Shown here piece after piece: positions 1 to 12,262 of a DNA stretch of 64,000 nt (position 1 is the stretch's first letter; the number at the start of each line of letters is the position of its first letter). This DNA is from Eunapius fragilis (Eukaryota > Porifera > Demospongiae > Spongillida > Spongillidae). Made by a program: the position numbers and the translations under genes. Location: assembly GCA_963681505.1 (NCBI GenBank), contig OY811972.1, forward strand, positions 8,138,720 through 8,202,719. Direction: 5' to 3'. Below the pieces are notes generated by a model. That model saw only the letters and a list, made by a program, of their open reading frames with translations. It ran no database searches and was not told the DNA's origin.

Positions 1-3000
1 CCTAGCGCATATTATAAACATTTTCTAGGAAGGAGCATCTAAATTGACGCATGCAATAATAATGTCCAAGTAATTAAAAATTCAGACCACTGTATGGACA
101 GACTAATTTAATTAAAAATGGTATGCCGTGTTGAATTTAGAATGATTTATCATTATAATTGAACAACAGATTGTGAATCCCAAATTTATTTTGTGTTGAT
201 GACGGTAAAATTAACACAGCTTTACACTTTTATAGACGTAGGCCTATATTAAAAGCGGACATGAAGACAGGAGCTAGATATAGTTGGGCGTAGCCCGACC
301 TTCGCGTATTGGCTGAAATACGCCAACACGCGAAGGTCGGGTTACGCCCAACTAGGCAGAAGCTTCGTGGCCTGGATGGCTATTAAAGATGTTCTGTTGA
401 TGTTCTATTGATCCAACCATTATTATAGGGCGTGGTTCACTTCTTTAGTGAAGACAGTGAGACCGTCACTCCATTGATTATAATCTAGCTATGTACACAC
501 TTATGCTGAAGTGTGTATCAAAACCCTCAACGATGACTCAGAATTAAGTCTCAACGCATTTACGTTAGCGTAAAAGATAACGAACCAGACCATCAATAAC
601 TCACTTCGAATTCACGAGTTACTGCATGGCTTAAGCTTGCCACAAAGAGTTATAAGGTACATGCATGCAGTTACATAAAATGCTAAATGCTGAATAATTT
701 TTGTCTTGCTATTAATAATATCATTATTTAAAAAAATTAATTAGACAGGGATCTGCAGCTGTTTACTCTATTGATGGAGCTCTTTAACAGCGGGAGTGCT
801 TCCTAAAAGACGGGATTCCATTGCAGGTAAGACCTCTTGGCGCTAATATAGGTTGTTGTTTGTGCCTGTCTTCCTGCATGCTTCCTGGTACATCCGCTGG
901 GTATTGTTATAGCTATGAAGGATTTAGTTTCTGATATTTTCACGCAACTCATTGGAGAACATGGGACTAATACATGTAGTTGCACACATTTGGTAAACAT
1001 ACTGTAGGCCCAGTAACGCTACACACTTGGTGAGCTGAGCCAGTAAAGTATATCGATCGCTGTGCCTAGTCGGGCCACACCCAACTTCATCACTGAATTA
1101 CGATGTAGGTCTGTCTGGTCTACGAGACTATTTTGGTGAGTACAATTCAGAAATAATGAAAACTCATTAAAATCAAATGATTTTTGTTTTAATATTGATT
1201 ATTAAGTTTAAACCTGGAACAATTCTTCTACTTTTGATGACCCTAGCTACCACCTAATTAATATAATTGTCGAAATGTCAGTTTTTTGATAAGCATCCCT
1301 TTGTGCTCTGATCGTTACATTTAGCATATTAGTGATAACACATCCCATGGTTGGATAAATATTGGCCAACTAATATTACGTACAATTGATAAACATACAT
1401 GTACATGTGTCTTTATTATGCAGATTTGGTGACCCTACATTGTAGTGAAGGGTTAATGCTATTTTACAGAATTTGGGAAAACAGTTTTCAAATGATTAGC
1501 ACAGTCTACATGTGATGCATTGGAATTGGTGAACACACCCACATAACTAGTTTGTTCGATAATCAAATTCCAAAGTTATTATACGATACACAGCAGCAGA
1601 TACATACTCACAACTAAAAGGCACTACAATTGCTATCTGTCTCTTAAGTTAATTGGAACCTGTAATTGTACAAATTGTCAAACACATGTGCACTATTTGG
1701 AGAACACACGTATTATACACAATTATTGAACACAGTAACTGTACACAAGTCTGGTGTACATACAATATTTTATGTGTAGGCTTTATTATAGCTCACAATT
1801 GATTAACTAAGCCTAATAATTTGTTACAATTCATAAACAATTGGTGAACACTTACGAATTGTGTGTGCAATTTTAGTAGGCAAAAGAATTTATTTTTAGA
1901 CCATGTTCACCAATACATGTCCATAGTTCACAAGTTGTATTTGTGTGTGTGTTCACCAAGTACATGTATATTAAATGATGAGACTGAATTCACTAAACTG
2001 TATTACATGTATAGGTTCATCATTTTACATTAAGCATATTCATTTCATAACCTATTGGGTTAACAAACTTGTACTTGTGGTCAACAATTATGTAAACTGT
2101 GTGTTCACCAATAGCATATAATTTGTAAACACACCATGTACATGTAGAAGCAATAATTTTCCACAACTGGAGAACTTAGCATTAACACAATTGGTGAACC
2201 ACATAATTTATTGTAATAATTGTACAATACACTGTTGGTGAACACAGCCTAATAATTACATACACACAATTTGTGAACATTGGCCCAATAATTTTACACA
2301 ATCAGTGAAATCTCCCTAATTGGTGAACCCAAGCACATTATAGTTGTTACAATTGATGAACACATGCAAAACAGTCTGATAATAATTGTCCACAACTGCT
2401 GTACATAGAAGACTTATTATTATTTTCCACAGCCTAATAATTAGTGAACACATGGACTGTGGTGATGTTACACAATTGTTGAATACTGCCGAGTAATTAA
2501 TAATTGTACAAATGTACATAACTGACATTAACATACACACACACATACACACAATGATTTAACACAATGTTTGAACCATAGTCCACAGTCAAATTAAAAT
2601 ATCATGATCTTCAAATTGTGAACACTGCCTATTCCATAATTGGTGAATGCTCAGAATGGAATATTTAGGCTGTGTTCACCAATAATTGTTTTTGTGTCTG
2701 TTCAACAAGTACATGTATGGAGGCTTATTTAAAAATTGCCTAGTTATTGAACATACATGTCTAGACACCATTGTGTGTTCAATATTTACAAATAATTTAA
2801 CAACTGTGAACAAGTAGTTAAAAACCTATTGGGTTAATTTTTGCCGTGGTTAAGAATTGTGTTACCAATATATATTATTTGTAACCCCATTGAGCCAATA
2901 ATTTTGTGCAATTGGTGAACTTAGCCTTAAGTGCATGAATCATTCAACACACTTGGTGAACCACACGATGTATTGTAATAATCATACAATACTACATGTA

Positions 3001-4293
3001 TTGATCACGGAACACAACCTATTAATTGTACACACAATTTGTGAACTTTGGCCAAACACATGTGAGCCATTTGTACATGTATTTATGTTCAAACATTATA
3101 ACATACATACATGACACACAATTTGACCCAATAATCTTACGTGAACCCAAGCACATTGACCAGGGTGGTGTTTAGCAATACTTATAATACAATGTTATGA
3201 ATGTCACTTAATACCCTGGTTTTTTGGCCTAGACATTATTGGCCAATGTGAGCTAAACCTAACGACTGTACACATGTACAATTTACCTGTACACAACTGG
3301 TAATAATTGGCTAAATAGTTTTACATTTGTTTATTTGTTTATAGTCTAGTTGTGTGACGTGTTAATAAGCTTCATACAATAACAGTACATGTAATTTGTG
3401 AACTAACATTGACCCAATAATTTAACAACTGGTAAACTGGTGAAGATTGTCTAAATAATTTTGCACACGTTAAGTGTGTGAACTAATAATTGCTTAACAT
3501 TGACATATTAAATTTACATCCATAATGGATGAGCCTTTAAGAATTGTTTATCACAAATAGTGAGCACTGCCCCGGTAATTTATAATTGATGAAACTTAAT
3601 AACATGTATTTCCAATAATAGCTGATAATTGGTGAACACAGTAGGATTGGGTAATTATCTTATCACAGTTCATCACTTTGATGTGTGGGACTGCAGTGAA
3701 ATAAAAAAGAACAAAATAGTCAAAAATAATAATAATAATAAAATAATAAACCATAATATTCATTTGTTGGTTTCATTTGTGTATATTTTTGAATGTGATT
3801 TAGTATATAATAATTGAATTTATAATTGATGAAATTTAATAACTAATAATAGCTGATAATTGGTGAACACAGTAGGATGGACTTGCATGTACATGTACAT
3901 AATGGAACTTTACCTTAAGATTTGGAAGATTCATATCGTATCACATTGTTCATCACTTTGACTGCAGTGATATAAAAAAGTCAAAAGTAATAATAAACCA
4001 TTTATAACTAGAAAAATTGTGGCTCTAAACAGTGATTAAACTTTATCCCAAGACAGCATATGCAAATTATATACATGTGTTTAGACACATGTATGTTTGA
4101 TATATGGTAAATTTCACTATTGTGAACAAGTACATGTAGTTAAAAATAGTTTTAAAAAACCTATTGGGTTAATGTGTGCCATGGTTAAGAATTTTGCAAA
4201 GTGTGTGTTACCAATATATGGGGTCATGGCAGTGAAAAGGGACCTAGTGCATATTATAAACATTTTCTAGGAAGGAGCATCTAAATTGACGCA
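1..4293. repeat. Outer left arm of the large inverted repeat, degenerate non-coding repeat
   Basis: No gene is recognisable here. From about 117 onward the sequence is the reverse complement, with indels, of about 58,790-62,185. Anchors include the hairpin at 281-354, the stretch near 800-1000 (matching 61,168-61,374) and the segment 3160-4050 (matching 58,790-59,380). Most of 1300-4200 is built from diverged short phrases such as TTGGTGAACACA and CCTAATAATT, giving a satellite-like texture. Bases 1-112 are not part of the pairing. They copy, in direct orientation, the repeat seen at 16,490-16,600 and around the Helitron (4242-4293 plus 10,932-11,000). Open frames in this stretch look like chance. 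Confidence 0.8.
281..354. repeat. Imperfect hairpin at the outer part of the left arm
   Basis: A 74-bp self-complementary unit begins TAGTTGGGCGTAGCCCGACC and ends with its near-complement. A few mismatches and an offset loop lie around GGCTGAAATACGCC. The matching unit in the right arm (61,965-62,038) is almost perfect. No target duplication is evident. It may be a small fold-back element older than the arms. Confidence 0.8.
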
Positions 4294-5000
4294 TCTAATT
4301 CTATAATTTCCATCGTACGTACGTCCGTACGTACGTACGTCCGCGTAACTCATTTATATACTCGGCCTAGCGCCTATTGGTTGCTAGGTATGTACGCGTA
4401 CCTAGCTACCAATAGGAACGACCACCTCCCACACAAAAGGCGGTCACAATGACAGCTGGTTTCCACTTCACATTTAATGTCTAAATTTTTTTTCAATATT
4501 TCTTGAATTCAAAGTGGGGGGAGAAACTGCATAAGTGCCGATAGAATAAATGCAACGCTATTGTGGTTCACTCTCAAGTCTCATCGTACAGGCCGAGAAC
4601 ATGTAGTTACTACCTGAAATTGCGCGGGCATGTTATAGAGGTTGCGTAGTAACCGTGTGTTAGAACAGGTGATAGATTATATATGCAACATTTGGTAAAA
4701 CAGCCGGTAAAAAAAAAGAGGAGCTAGGAGGTAGACCAACTGTTCATCTGGCAAATGAATAGCGAGACGAATAATCAGTCCGTGATTTTTCACGTACGTC
4801 CGCATAACCATGCACCTATTTATAAACTCCGTCTTGCGCCTACACTTGTAGGTTTGATACTTTACTAGCTAGGACATCCCACACAAAAGTAAATATAGCA
4901 ACGCGTACTAAGCAACCCTGCTTGCCAAAAAACTTAAAGCAACGCTATTGTGGTTCACTCTCAAGTCTAATTGTACAGGCCAAGAACATGTAGTTACTAC
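4294..5000 (+). promoter_or_regulatory. Helitron 5' region with two tandem diverged 5' ends and an internal 3'-type hairpin
   Basis: Bases 4294-4797 match the short Helitron at 34,191-34,743 almost throughout. They include the ACGT-repeat start, the inverted repeat around CTAGGTATGTACGCGTACCTAG and the 3' hairpin core CCGTGATTTTTCAC. At about 4797, in place of the terminal CTAG, a second diverged 5' end starts (ACGTACGTCCGCATAACC), followed by another copy of the phrase near GCAACGCTATTGTGGTTCAC. The element therefore looks built on a head-to-tail pair. No promoter elements can be assigned beyond this. Confidence 0.75.
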
Positions 5001-5299
5001 TATCCATGAACTATTTGTGTTGCGGGGAAGGTTGCACTTATTTTAATGGTATGGGAACCCATTGTATTTATTATATCACATTGATGTAACCATAGAATAT
5101 TATGTGCTCTTGGCGGGACGCCACAGGAGAATACAAAGAGTGATCCAAATGCACGGACCTCTTCGTAAAACAGTCAACGAACGTGATTGGGTGATGTAGC
5201 ACAGGCATGCATGTTAAAGACTATTTAAATGTGCATCCGCGTCAATCAGCACTATTAACAGGACAAGTCCAGTGGGAATCGAACCTTTACATTGCAGGG

Positions 5300-8200
5300 A
5301 TGAATTCCAACGAAAAGAGAGCAAGGCGAGCTGAATATATGCGGAATTATAGGAAACAGCAGCGTGAAAAACATATAGGTGAGGCAGCGAACCAGCCGCG
5401 TCATACTACAGATAGTCGTCAAGTACAGTACAACCAACTGAAGACGAATCCATTCATCGGGCTAAAGAAGCACAACGAAAGCGAAAATTTCGACGGAAGC
5501 AGGAGACTGAAGACGAAACTATTCAACGTCGGGCTGAAGAAGCACAACGGCTTCGTGAATTTCGTCAAATGCAAACACACCATGAGACCGAAGACGAAAC
5601 CATTGAACGTCTGGCTGAAGAAGCACATCGCCTTCGTGAATTTCGTCAAGTACAATCGCAGCAAGAGACCGAAGACGAAACCGTTCAACGTCGGGCTGAA
5701 GAAGCACAACGGCTACGTGAATTTCGTCAAGTACAAACACAGCTAGAGACCGAAGACGAAACCATTGAACGTAGGGCTGAAGAAGCACATCGCCTTCGTG
5801 AATTTCGTCAAGTACAATCGCAGCAAGAGACCGAAGACGAAACCGTTCAACGTCGGGATGAAGAAGCACAACGGCTACGTGAATTTCGTCAAGTACAAAC
5901 ACAGCTAGAGACCGAAGACGAAACCATTGAACGTAGGGCTGAAGAAGCTAAACGAAAAAAAAATTGTCGTCAAATGCAAACACACCATGAGACCGAAGAC
6001 GAAACCATTGAACGTCGGGCTGATGAAGCACATCGCCTTCGTGAATTTCGTCAAGTACAATCGCAGCAAGAGACCGAAGACGAAACCGTTCAACGTCGCG
6101 CAGCAAGAGACCGAAGACGAAACCGTTCAACGTCGGGCTGAAGAAGCACAACGGCTACGTGAATTTCGTCAAGTACAAACACAGCTAGAGACCGAAGACG
6201 AAACCATTGAACGTCGGGCTGAAGAAGCACATCGCCTTCGTGAATTTCGTCAAGTACAATCGCAGCAAGAGACCGAAGACGAAATCGTTCAACGTCGGGC
6301 TGAAGAAGCACAATGGCTACGTGAATTTCGTCAAGTACAAACACAGCTAGAGACCGAAGATGAAGCTATTGAACGCAGGTCTGAAGAAGCAAAACGAAAA
6401 AAAAATTGTCGTCAAATGCAAACACACCATGAGACCGAAGACGAAACCATTGAACGTCGGGCTGAAGAAGCACATCGCCTTCGTGAATTTCGTCAAGTAC
6501 AATCGCAGCAAGAGACTGAAGACGAAACCGTTCAACGTCGGGCTGAAGAAGCACAACGGCTACGTGAATTTCGTCAAGCACAAACACAGCTAGAGACCGA
6601 AGATGAAGCCATTGAACGTAGGGCTGAAGAAGCAGAACGAAGCCGTGTATATCGTCAACTTTCCAACAGATTACTTGAAGTTTATCATCATGACAACTAC
6701 GACGAGAACAGAGTGGAGATTCACAACTGCGGCCTGATGAATGTGGAGTGCCAATTTTGTCATTCTCTTAATTTTGCTGAAGAAAAATCATCTGACAACA
6801 CATTCAATTATTGCTGTCACAAAGGAACTGTTCTCTTGGACGATGAGAATGAAGCACATCGCGAGTTCCCTCCACTTCTGAAGGAGTTACTTAGCAATCC
6901 AAATCATCCAGACTTCTCCAACTTCAAAATAAACATTCGTTCGTTCAACTCTACTTTATCGTTTGCCTCAATGGGAGCTCAGGTAGATCATGTTGCTGGA
7001 TATGGCCCGTACTGCTTCAAGATTCATGGTCAAGTTTATCACCGTACTTCTCACATGCATCCAGTTGATGGTGCAAGACAATACGCACAGATGTACGTTA
7101 TTGATTCCAGTATGGCAAATGACTTACGACTCCAACACCCGTCTAATCAAAACCTTGATGTTAGGATCCTTCGCAGCTTGGATCAATTAATTCGGCAGGT
7201 CAATGTCTATGCAAAAACGTATAAAACGTTGCGTGAAGTAGAAATTCACGAAGAAACCCTAGCAGTAGAAGAAGGTCGCTCAGTCCCTACAGTCAGTATG
7301 GCTTTCTCAAGAGACAGAAACGTAGATCGAAAAAGATACAATCTCCCAACTGTCGACGAAATTGGTATGATTTTCAGATCTGCTGATGGAGCACCTCCTT
7401 TCGAAAGGGACTTCAGAGTTTATCCAAGAGATCCTGCTCGCCCTCTTATCACGTTGAACATTCTCAGCCCTCATCTAGATCCAATGACATATGTTTTGTT
7501 TTACCCATATGGTGAACCTGGATGGCAACCAGATATCCCCATCAATTTGCAGAACCGTCCTCAAAGACGACGAATACGTGTCACCATGCTACAGTGGAAG
7601 ATCGCTCAAACAGCAGTTAGAATTAACCGCTTCAATCCCATTCTAAATGGAGGAAAGCTTTTTCAACAGTGGGCTGTCGATTCATATGCACAAGTGGAAG
7701 CTCATAATCTCAGCTTTGTGAGTCACCAGCAAGGAAGACTTCGTGTGGAACAGTACCGTGGCTTAATGGACCACCTAAACAACATTGCCGTTGAGAGAGG
7801 TGCTAACGTCGGTCGAGCAGTTATTCTCCCAAGCTCATTTCAAGGCTCTCCGCGCAATATGAGAGAGAAATATCATGATGCTATGGCAATTGTTGCGAAG
7901 TATGGCAAACCAGATCTCTTTATTACAATGACCTGCAATCCATATTGGCAAGAAATTCAAATGAACTTATTTCCTGGTCAACAAGCCTGCGACCGACCTG
8001 ATTTGGTGGTAAGAGTGTTCAGTTTGAAACTTAAATCTTTCATCAAAGACATGACGAAGAATAAAGTATTTGGAGCCGTTCGAGCATACGTCTATACAAT
8101 TGAATTTCAAAAACGTGGTTTGCCACATGCTCATATGCTGTTCATTCTCACAAACGAAAACAAAATTGATACAGCTGATAAGATTGATCGGTACGTCTGC

Positions 8201-8980
8201 GCTGAAATTCCGGATCCACATCAAGAACCAAAGTTACATGAAACCGTTTTGAGAACAATGATTCACGGTCCTTGTGGTATTTTGAATCCGAGAAGCCCTT
8301 GCATGGAAAATAACATATGCACAAAGAATTTTCCCAAACCATTCCAACTGCAAACAATCGTTGAAGTCAATGGTTATCCCCTTTATCGCAGAAGGCCAGG
8401 CGTTGAAGCCCATGTTGGTCAATTTACGGTTGACAATCGTTTTGTCGTCCCGTACAATAAATTCCTCACCATGCGATACAATTGTCACATCAACGCTGAA
8501 GCATGTCAATCTGTACAGGCCATAAAGTACATCTTCAAATACATTTACAAAGGCTATGATTGTGCAAAGGTTGTATTTCAAGAAGGACATGACAACATCA
8601 TCCATGATGAGATCAAGCAGTACCTTGATGCTCGATACGTGAGCGCTCCTGAAGCAATGTGGAGGCTTTTGGAGAACTTCATGCATGAAAGATCACATGC
8701 TGTTATTCGTCTCGCTATACATTTGCCTGATGAACAGTTGGTCTACTTTCAAGAAGGTGACGAAGAAACAGCTGTATCTCGAGCTCATCATCGTCAGACC
8801 CATTTGACAGCTTGGTTCAAACTAAATCGTTTGGATGAAAACGCGCGTCAGTATCTTTACACCGAAATTCCTCACCATTATGTCTTCGATCAAGGAACTA
8901 CGGACTGGAAACTTAGAAAACGAGCAGGAGACAATGTAATACCAAGGATGTATTCAGTGAGTCCAAGAGATGAAGAGTGA
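5300..8980 (+). pseudogene. Helitron Rep half (Helitron-like N-terminal and HUH nuclease), with frame changes and terminal stop
   Basis: This encodes the replication-initiator half of a Helitron RepHel protein, which nicks DNA and joins ends during rolling-circle transposition. A likely start is the ATG at 5300, followed by a basic segment rich in Arg and Lys. The frame moves near 5435 into a 26-residue repeat region and returns near 6098, where a short duplicated segment sits. From there one frame runs to 8980. Diagnostic residues are the HUH motif His-Ala-His at 8126-8134 and a paired-tyrosine motif, YIFKY followed by IYKG (Tyr codons at 8528 and 8540). The region before the HUH motif resembles the Helitron_like_N domain. 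A TGA at 8978-8980 ends the frame, but the helicase half continues in the same frame. The codon before the conserved Phe is often Arg in this family, so a CGA-to-TGA change is plausible. Confidence 0.88.
5437..6650 (+). repeat. Coding tandem repeat, 78 bp (26 residues), acidic/basic coiled-coil-like
   Basis: About 15 diverged units encode a charged heptad-like peptide containing ETEDET, RRAEEA and LREFRQVQ, with alternating unit types that start QQ or TQL. The array is open in several frames on both strands because each unit is a multiple of three. The charged pattern predicts a helical or coiled-coil segment N-terminal to the Rep domain. The duplicated piece at 6063-6098/6100-6135 shifts the frame from 1 back to 2. 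Unequal exchange would readily change the copy number. Confidence 0.85.
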
Positions 8981-8992
8981 TTTTACCTCCGA

Positions 8993-10855
8993 ATGCTTCT
9001 CCAACATGTTCGTGGTCCCCAGAGCTTTGAAGACATTCGCACAGTTCAAGGAATAGTTCACGAGACTTTCAAAGCTGCTGCCATCACACGACATTTGCTA
9101 GATGACGATACAGAGTGGATCCACCTTATGCAAGAAGCATCAACATTCAACATGCCTCGCCAATTACGACAGACTTTTGCATTAATTTGCATATTCAATT
9201 CACCGAAGAATCCGTTTGGTCTCTTTGAACAGTTTAAGGAATCCCTAGCTGAAGACTACCTAAGGAATTTCAGTACCACCATTGCAGAAAAGAAGGCACT
9301 GAGATACATAGATTCCATAATGCGACTACATGGAAGGAACTGCATGGAATTCGGGATGCCCGAACCGGGACCTATTGAATTGATTGACACAACTTATGAC
9401 CCACATGAAGAGTTTGAACTAGCAGACGAACTCATTTCAACGCTGAATCCCCTTCAGAGAACAATCTTTGACGAAATATGCTCAGTGATTGACGAAAATA
9501 CAGTTGAGAGTAGATTCTTCTTTGTGGACGGTCCTGGTGGTACCGGAAAGACGTATCTGTACAGCACAATAATGAGTCATTTACGGGGACAGAGCAGAAG
9601 CGTCGTGGCATTCGCAACAACAGGAATTGCGGCAGATCTGTTGAAAGGTGGTAGAACTGTTCACAGTGGATTTAAAATTCCACTTTCTGCTGTTGAAACG
9701 TCTGTATCCAGCATGAAAATCCCTTCTTTTGACTCCAATAAGTTGCGTGACGCTTGCCTGATAATCATCGATGAAGCTTCAATGTTGTCGTCACATTCAT
9801 TGCGAATCATAGATAAACTCCTAAAAGAAATCATGAACGATGACAGACCATTTGGTGGCAAAACATTTATGCTTGGTGGTGATTTTTGTCAGACATCCAA
9901 CATTGTTCCACACGGCACCCCTACGGATATCCTTGAGGTTTGCATTAAAAGCTCACCACTCTGGCAATATGTGAAGAAAAGGAGTCTTATCTCGAACATG
10001 AGAACTGCAGGACAAACTATGTTCAATGACTGGGTCCTTCAAGTTGGTAATGGTGACCTAAGCAACGATCTCTCCAATTTAAGCCGAGATCTTATTGAGC
10101 TACCTGCTCACTTGATTGAAAACACCGATTTAGTTGCGAGTGTTTTTGGAGAGAAAATTTCCACTACCACAGCTGATGAAATCCTTGAAGTCTCAAAAAA
10201 AGTCATTTTGACACCTAAAAACACAAACGCCACTGATTTAAACTACCAAATTTTGAGACTCCTTGAAAGCGACATTCGAGAGTACCGCAGCGTTGATAGT
10301 ATTGTTACGGAGGACATAAATGATACAATTGACTTTCCAGTCGAGTTCCTAAATGAGCTATGTCCTTCGGGATTACCACCTCATATTTTAAAACTAAAGG
10401 TTGGGGCGTTTATCATGTTGTTGAGAAAACTAGATCCCAAGAATGGCTTATTGAATGGAACAAGACTTGTGGTACGAGGTCTTCAAAATAACTTCATAGA
10501 TGCAGAGATTATTACTGGAAGTAAAAAGGGTGATAGAGTATTCATTCCGAGACTTAGCTTAGAGCCCAGTGAGTCAAGCCTACCATTCAAAATGCAAAGG
10601 CGTCAGTTTCCGGTGATTTTGGCATTTGTTCTCACAATCAATAAAGCTCAAGGACAATCCTTTGAAAAAGTGGGTGTTTACCTACCGGAACCAGTTTTTG
10701 GACACGGGCAATTGTATGTTGCCCTAACTCGATGTAGACATCACGAGCACGTTAAGGTTTATATCAGAGACAATCCAGAACAAGGACGAATGTTGCCGAA
10801 CGATGCACATAGATATTTTACGAAAAATGTGGTAATCAGACAACTGTTGCTATAA
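8993..10855 (+). CDS. Helitron helicase half (PIF1-like superfamily 1 DNA helicase)
   Basis: This is the helicase half of RepHel, which unwinds DNA in rolling-circle transposition. It carries Walker A GPGGTGKT at 9530-9553, Walker B IIIDEAS with the Asp codon at 9770-9772, and a C-terminal block with TINKAQGQSF and LYVALTRCR, the motif V/VI region of PIF1/RecD-type helicases. The reading frame equals that of the Rep half, and only one stop (8978-8980) and three further codons separate the first ATG here from it. It is best read as the 3' part of one interrupted gene rather than a separate gene. The stop is TAA at 10,853. Apart from the upstream stop it looks intact, which suggests recent inactivation or readthrough. 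Confidence 0.9.
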   Translation: MLLQHVRGPQSFEDIRTVQGIVHETFKAAAITRHLLDDDTEWIHLMQEASTFNMPRQLRQTFALICIFNSPKNPFGLFEQFKESLAEDYLRNFSTTIAEKKALRYIDSIMRLHGRNCMEFGMPEPGPIELIDTTYDPHEEFELADELISTLNPLQRTIFDEICSVIDENTVESRFFFVDGPGGTGKTYLYSTIMSHLRGQSRSVVAFATTGIAADLLKGGRTVHSGFKIPLSAVETSVSSMKIPSFDSNKLRDACLIIIDEASMLSSHSLRIIDKLLKEIMNDDRPFGGKTFMLGGDFCQTSNIVPHGTPTDILEVCIKSSPLWQYVKKRSLISNMRTAGQTMFNDWVLQVGNGDLSNDLSNLSRDLIELPAHLIENTDLVASVFGEKISTTTADEILEVSKKVILTPKNTNATDLNYQILRLLESDIREYRSVDSIVTEDINDTIDFPVEFLNELCPSGLPPHILKLKVGAFIMLLRKLDPKNGLLNGTRLVVRGLQNNFIDAEIITGSKKGDRVFIPRLSLEPSESSLPFKMQRRQFPVILAFVLTINKAQGQSFEKVGVYLPEPVFGHGQLYVALTRCRHHEHVKVYIRDNPEQGRMLPNDAHRYFTKNVVIRQLLL

Positions 10856-10931
10856 ATTCATATTTTTTCTAATGTTCTATAACATGCATGTACATCAAAT
10901 CACCCCGTGATTTTTCACGGGTGCACGCTAG

Positions 10932-12262
10932 TGCAATAATAATGTCCAAGTAATTAAAAAGTTCAGACCACTGTAACTCCATGATGGACAGACTAATTTC
11001 CAGTGCGTAAGAAAGAAGTTGTAGAGGACATAAGTGTCTCTTAGAATATGAAACTTTAAAGCATGTACATGTAGGTCACTTTGTGCTGCTCATATAATAC
11101 ATATAATTTGTAAAGATAGAACTAATAATTTTGTGCAATTGATGACCTTAGCCTTAAGCATCTTGGTGAACCACACAATATATGTGTATGTACTGAACAC
11201 AACCATACATGTACATGTACATGTACACACAATTTGTGAGCCATTTGTACATGTATTTGTGTACATACATGTTAATGCATGTAGTTTATAATTCCCCACA
11301 ATTTGACCCAATAATTTTACATAATTAGTGGTGAACCCAAGCACGTTATACATGTAGTTGATACAATTGAGGAATACAATTCCAAGCACCAGGGTGGCAT
11401 TTACTTATAATACAATTTTATGAATGTCGCCTAGACATTGGCCAATGTGAGCTAAACCTAACCATTGTACACATGTACATCTATCTACCTGTACACCTGG
11501 TAAAAATTTTTACATTTGTTTATCTAGTTGTGTGAGGTGTTATTATGCTTCTTACAGTACATGTACATGTAATTTGTGAACATTGACCCAATAGTGGTAA
11601 ACTGGTGAAGATTGAATTTTACACACAGTAATTTGTGAACTAATAATTAAACTAATAATTGAACTAATAATGTAAACTAATAATTTAATGTGTCAAATAA
11701 CATTGACACAATAAGTTTACATTCATAATGGATGAGCCTTTAATAATTGTATTTTACACAAATGGCCACAGTTATTTATAAGCTTAAAAATGTGGTACAT
11801 TGTATACTATTGTACAAGTGTGCATGTGTACATGTATGTAAAGGAGTTGTGTACAATTACATGTATTATGATACAGTGTTGAAATCATGATTTTTATGTG
11901 CTGTATTTGGGATAAAGTTTAATCTGGTATAGAGCCATTATTTTTTTTTTTGACTATTGTGTTCTTTTTTTTTTTCAATGTAGTCACACACATCAAAGTG
12001 ACGAACAATGTGATAAGATATGAATCTTCTATCCAACTCCAAATCTTTTAAGGTAAAGTTCCATTATGCACTACACATGACGTGTATTTATTCATATCTG
12101 TGCTTTTATAGCAGAGAACACTATTAATAACCAGACCACTTTGCCATATACTATTATCTAATTGGTGAAAAATGTTTTAAATGATGAACACCAGTCTTAT
12201 CCTTGTGCACATGTAATTTGACATATTGTCTAACACATTAACCAGTAACACATGTACTTTAC
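10932..12262. repeat. Left arm continued: inverted copy of 57,120-58,250
   Basis: After the Helitron the interrupted arm resumes. Bases 10,932-12,262 pair with the reverse complement of about 57,125-58,206. The minus-strand frame at 11,090-11,389 and the plus-strand frame at 57,834-58,076 give near-identical peptides ending in the phrase WFTKMLKAKV. That shows inverted duplication of non-coding repeat, not two genes. ACATGT steps are frequent. No gene is seen. Confidence 0.8.

Larger units (their letters stand above)
4294..10931 (+). mobile_element. Helitron (rolling-circle transposon), autonomous type with damaged ORF
   Basis: The element begins TCTAATTCTATAATTTCC after a flanking A (4293) and ends CACGCTAG before a flanking T (10932). 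This is the canonical TC...CTAG structure inserted in an AT dinucleotide. A 3' terminal hairpin with the loop phrase GTGATTTTTCAC ends about 12 bases before CTAG. The empty target occurs three times in the window: at 51/52, 16,540/16,541 and, inverted, 58,206/58,207. Inside are a Rep-like HUH region, a PIF1-type helicase and a 5' region that contains a copy of the short non-autonomous element seen at 34,191. The Helitron inserted after the surrounding repeat had duplicated. Confidence 0.93.

Noticed and set aside
803..1000. Minus-strand frame mirrored at 61,168-61,374
   Set aside because: Similarity comes from the inverted arms, the two versions differ by indels, and no domain is recognisable.
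5255..6587. Minus-strand and off-frame open frames over the Helitron repeat array
   Set aside because: They are mirror translations of the 78-bp coding repeat; only the frame with ETEDET/RRAEEA continues into the Rep domain.
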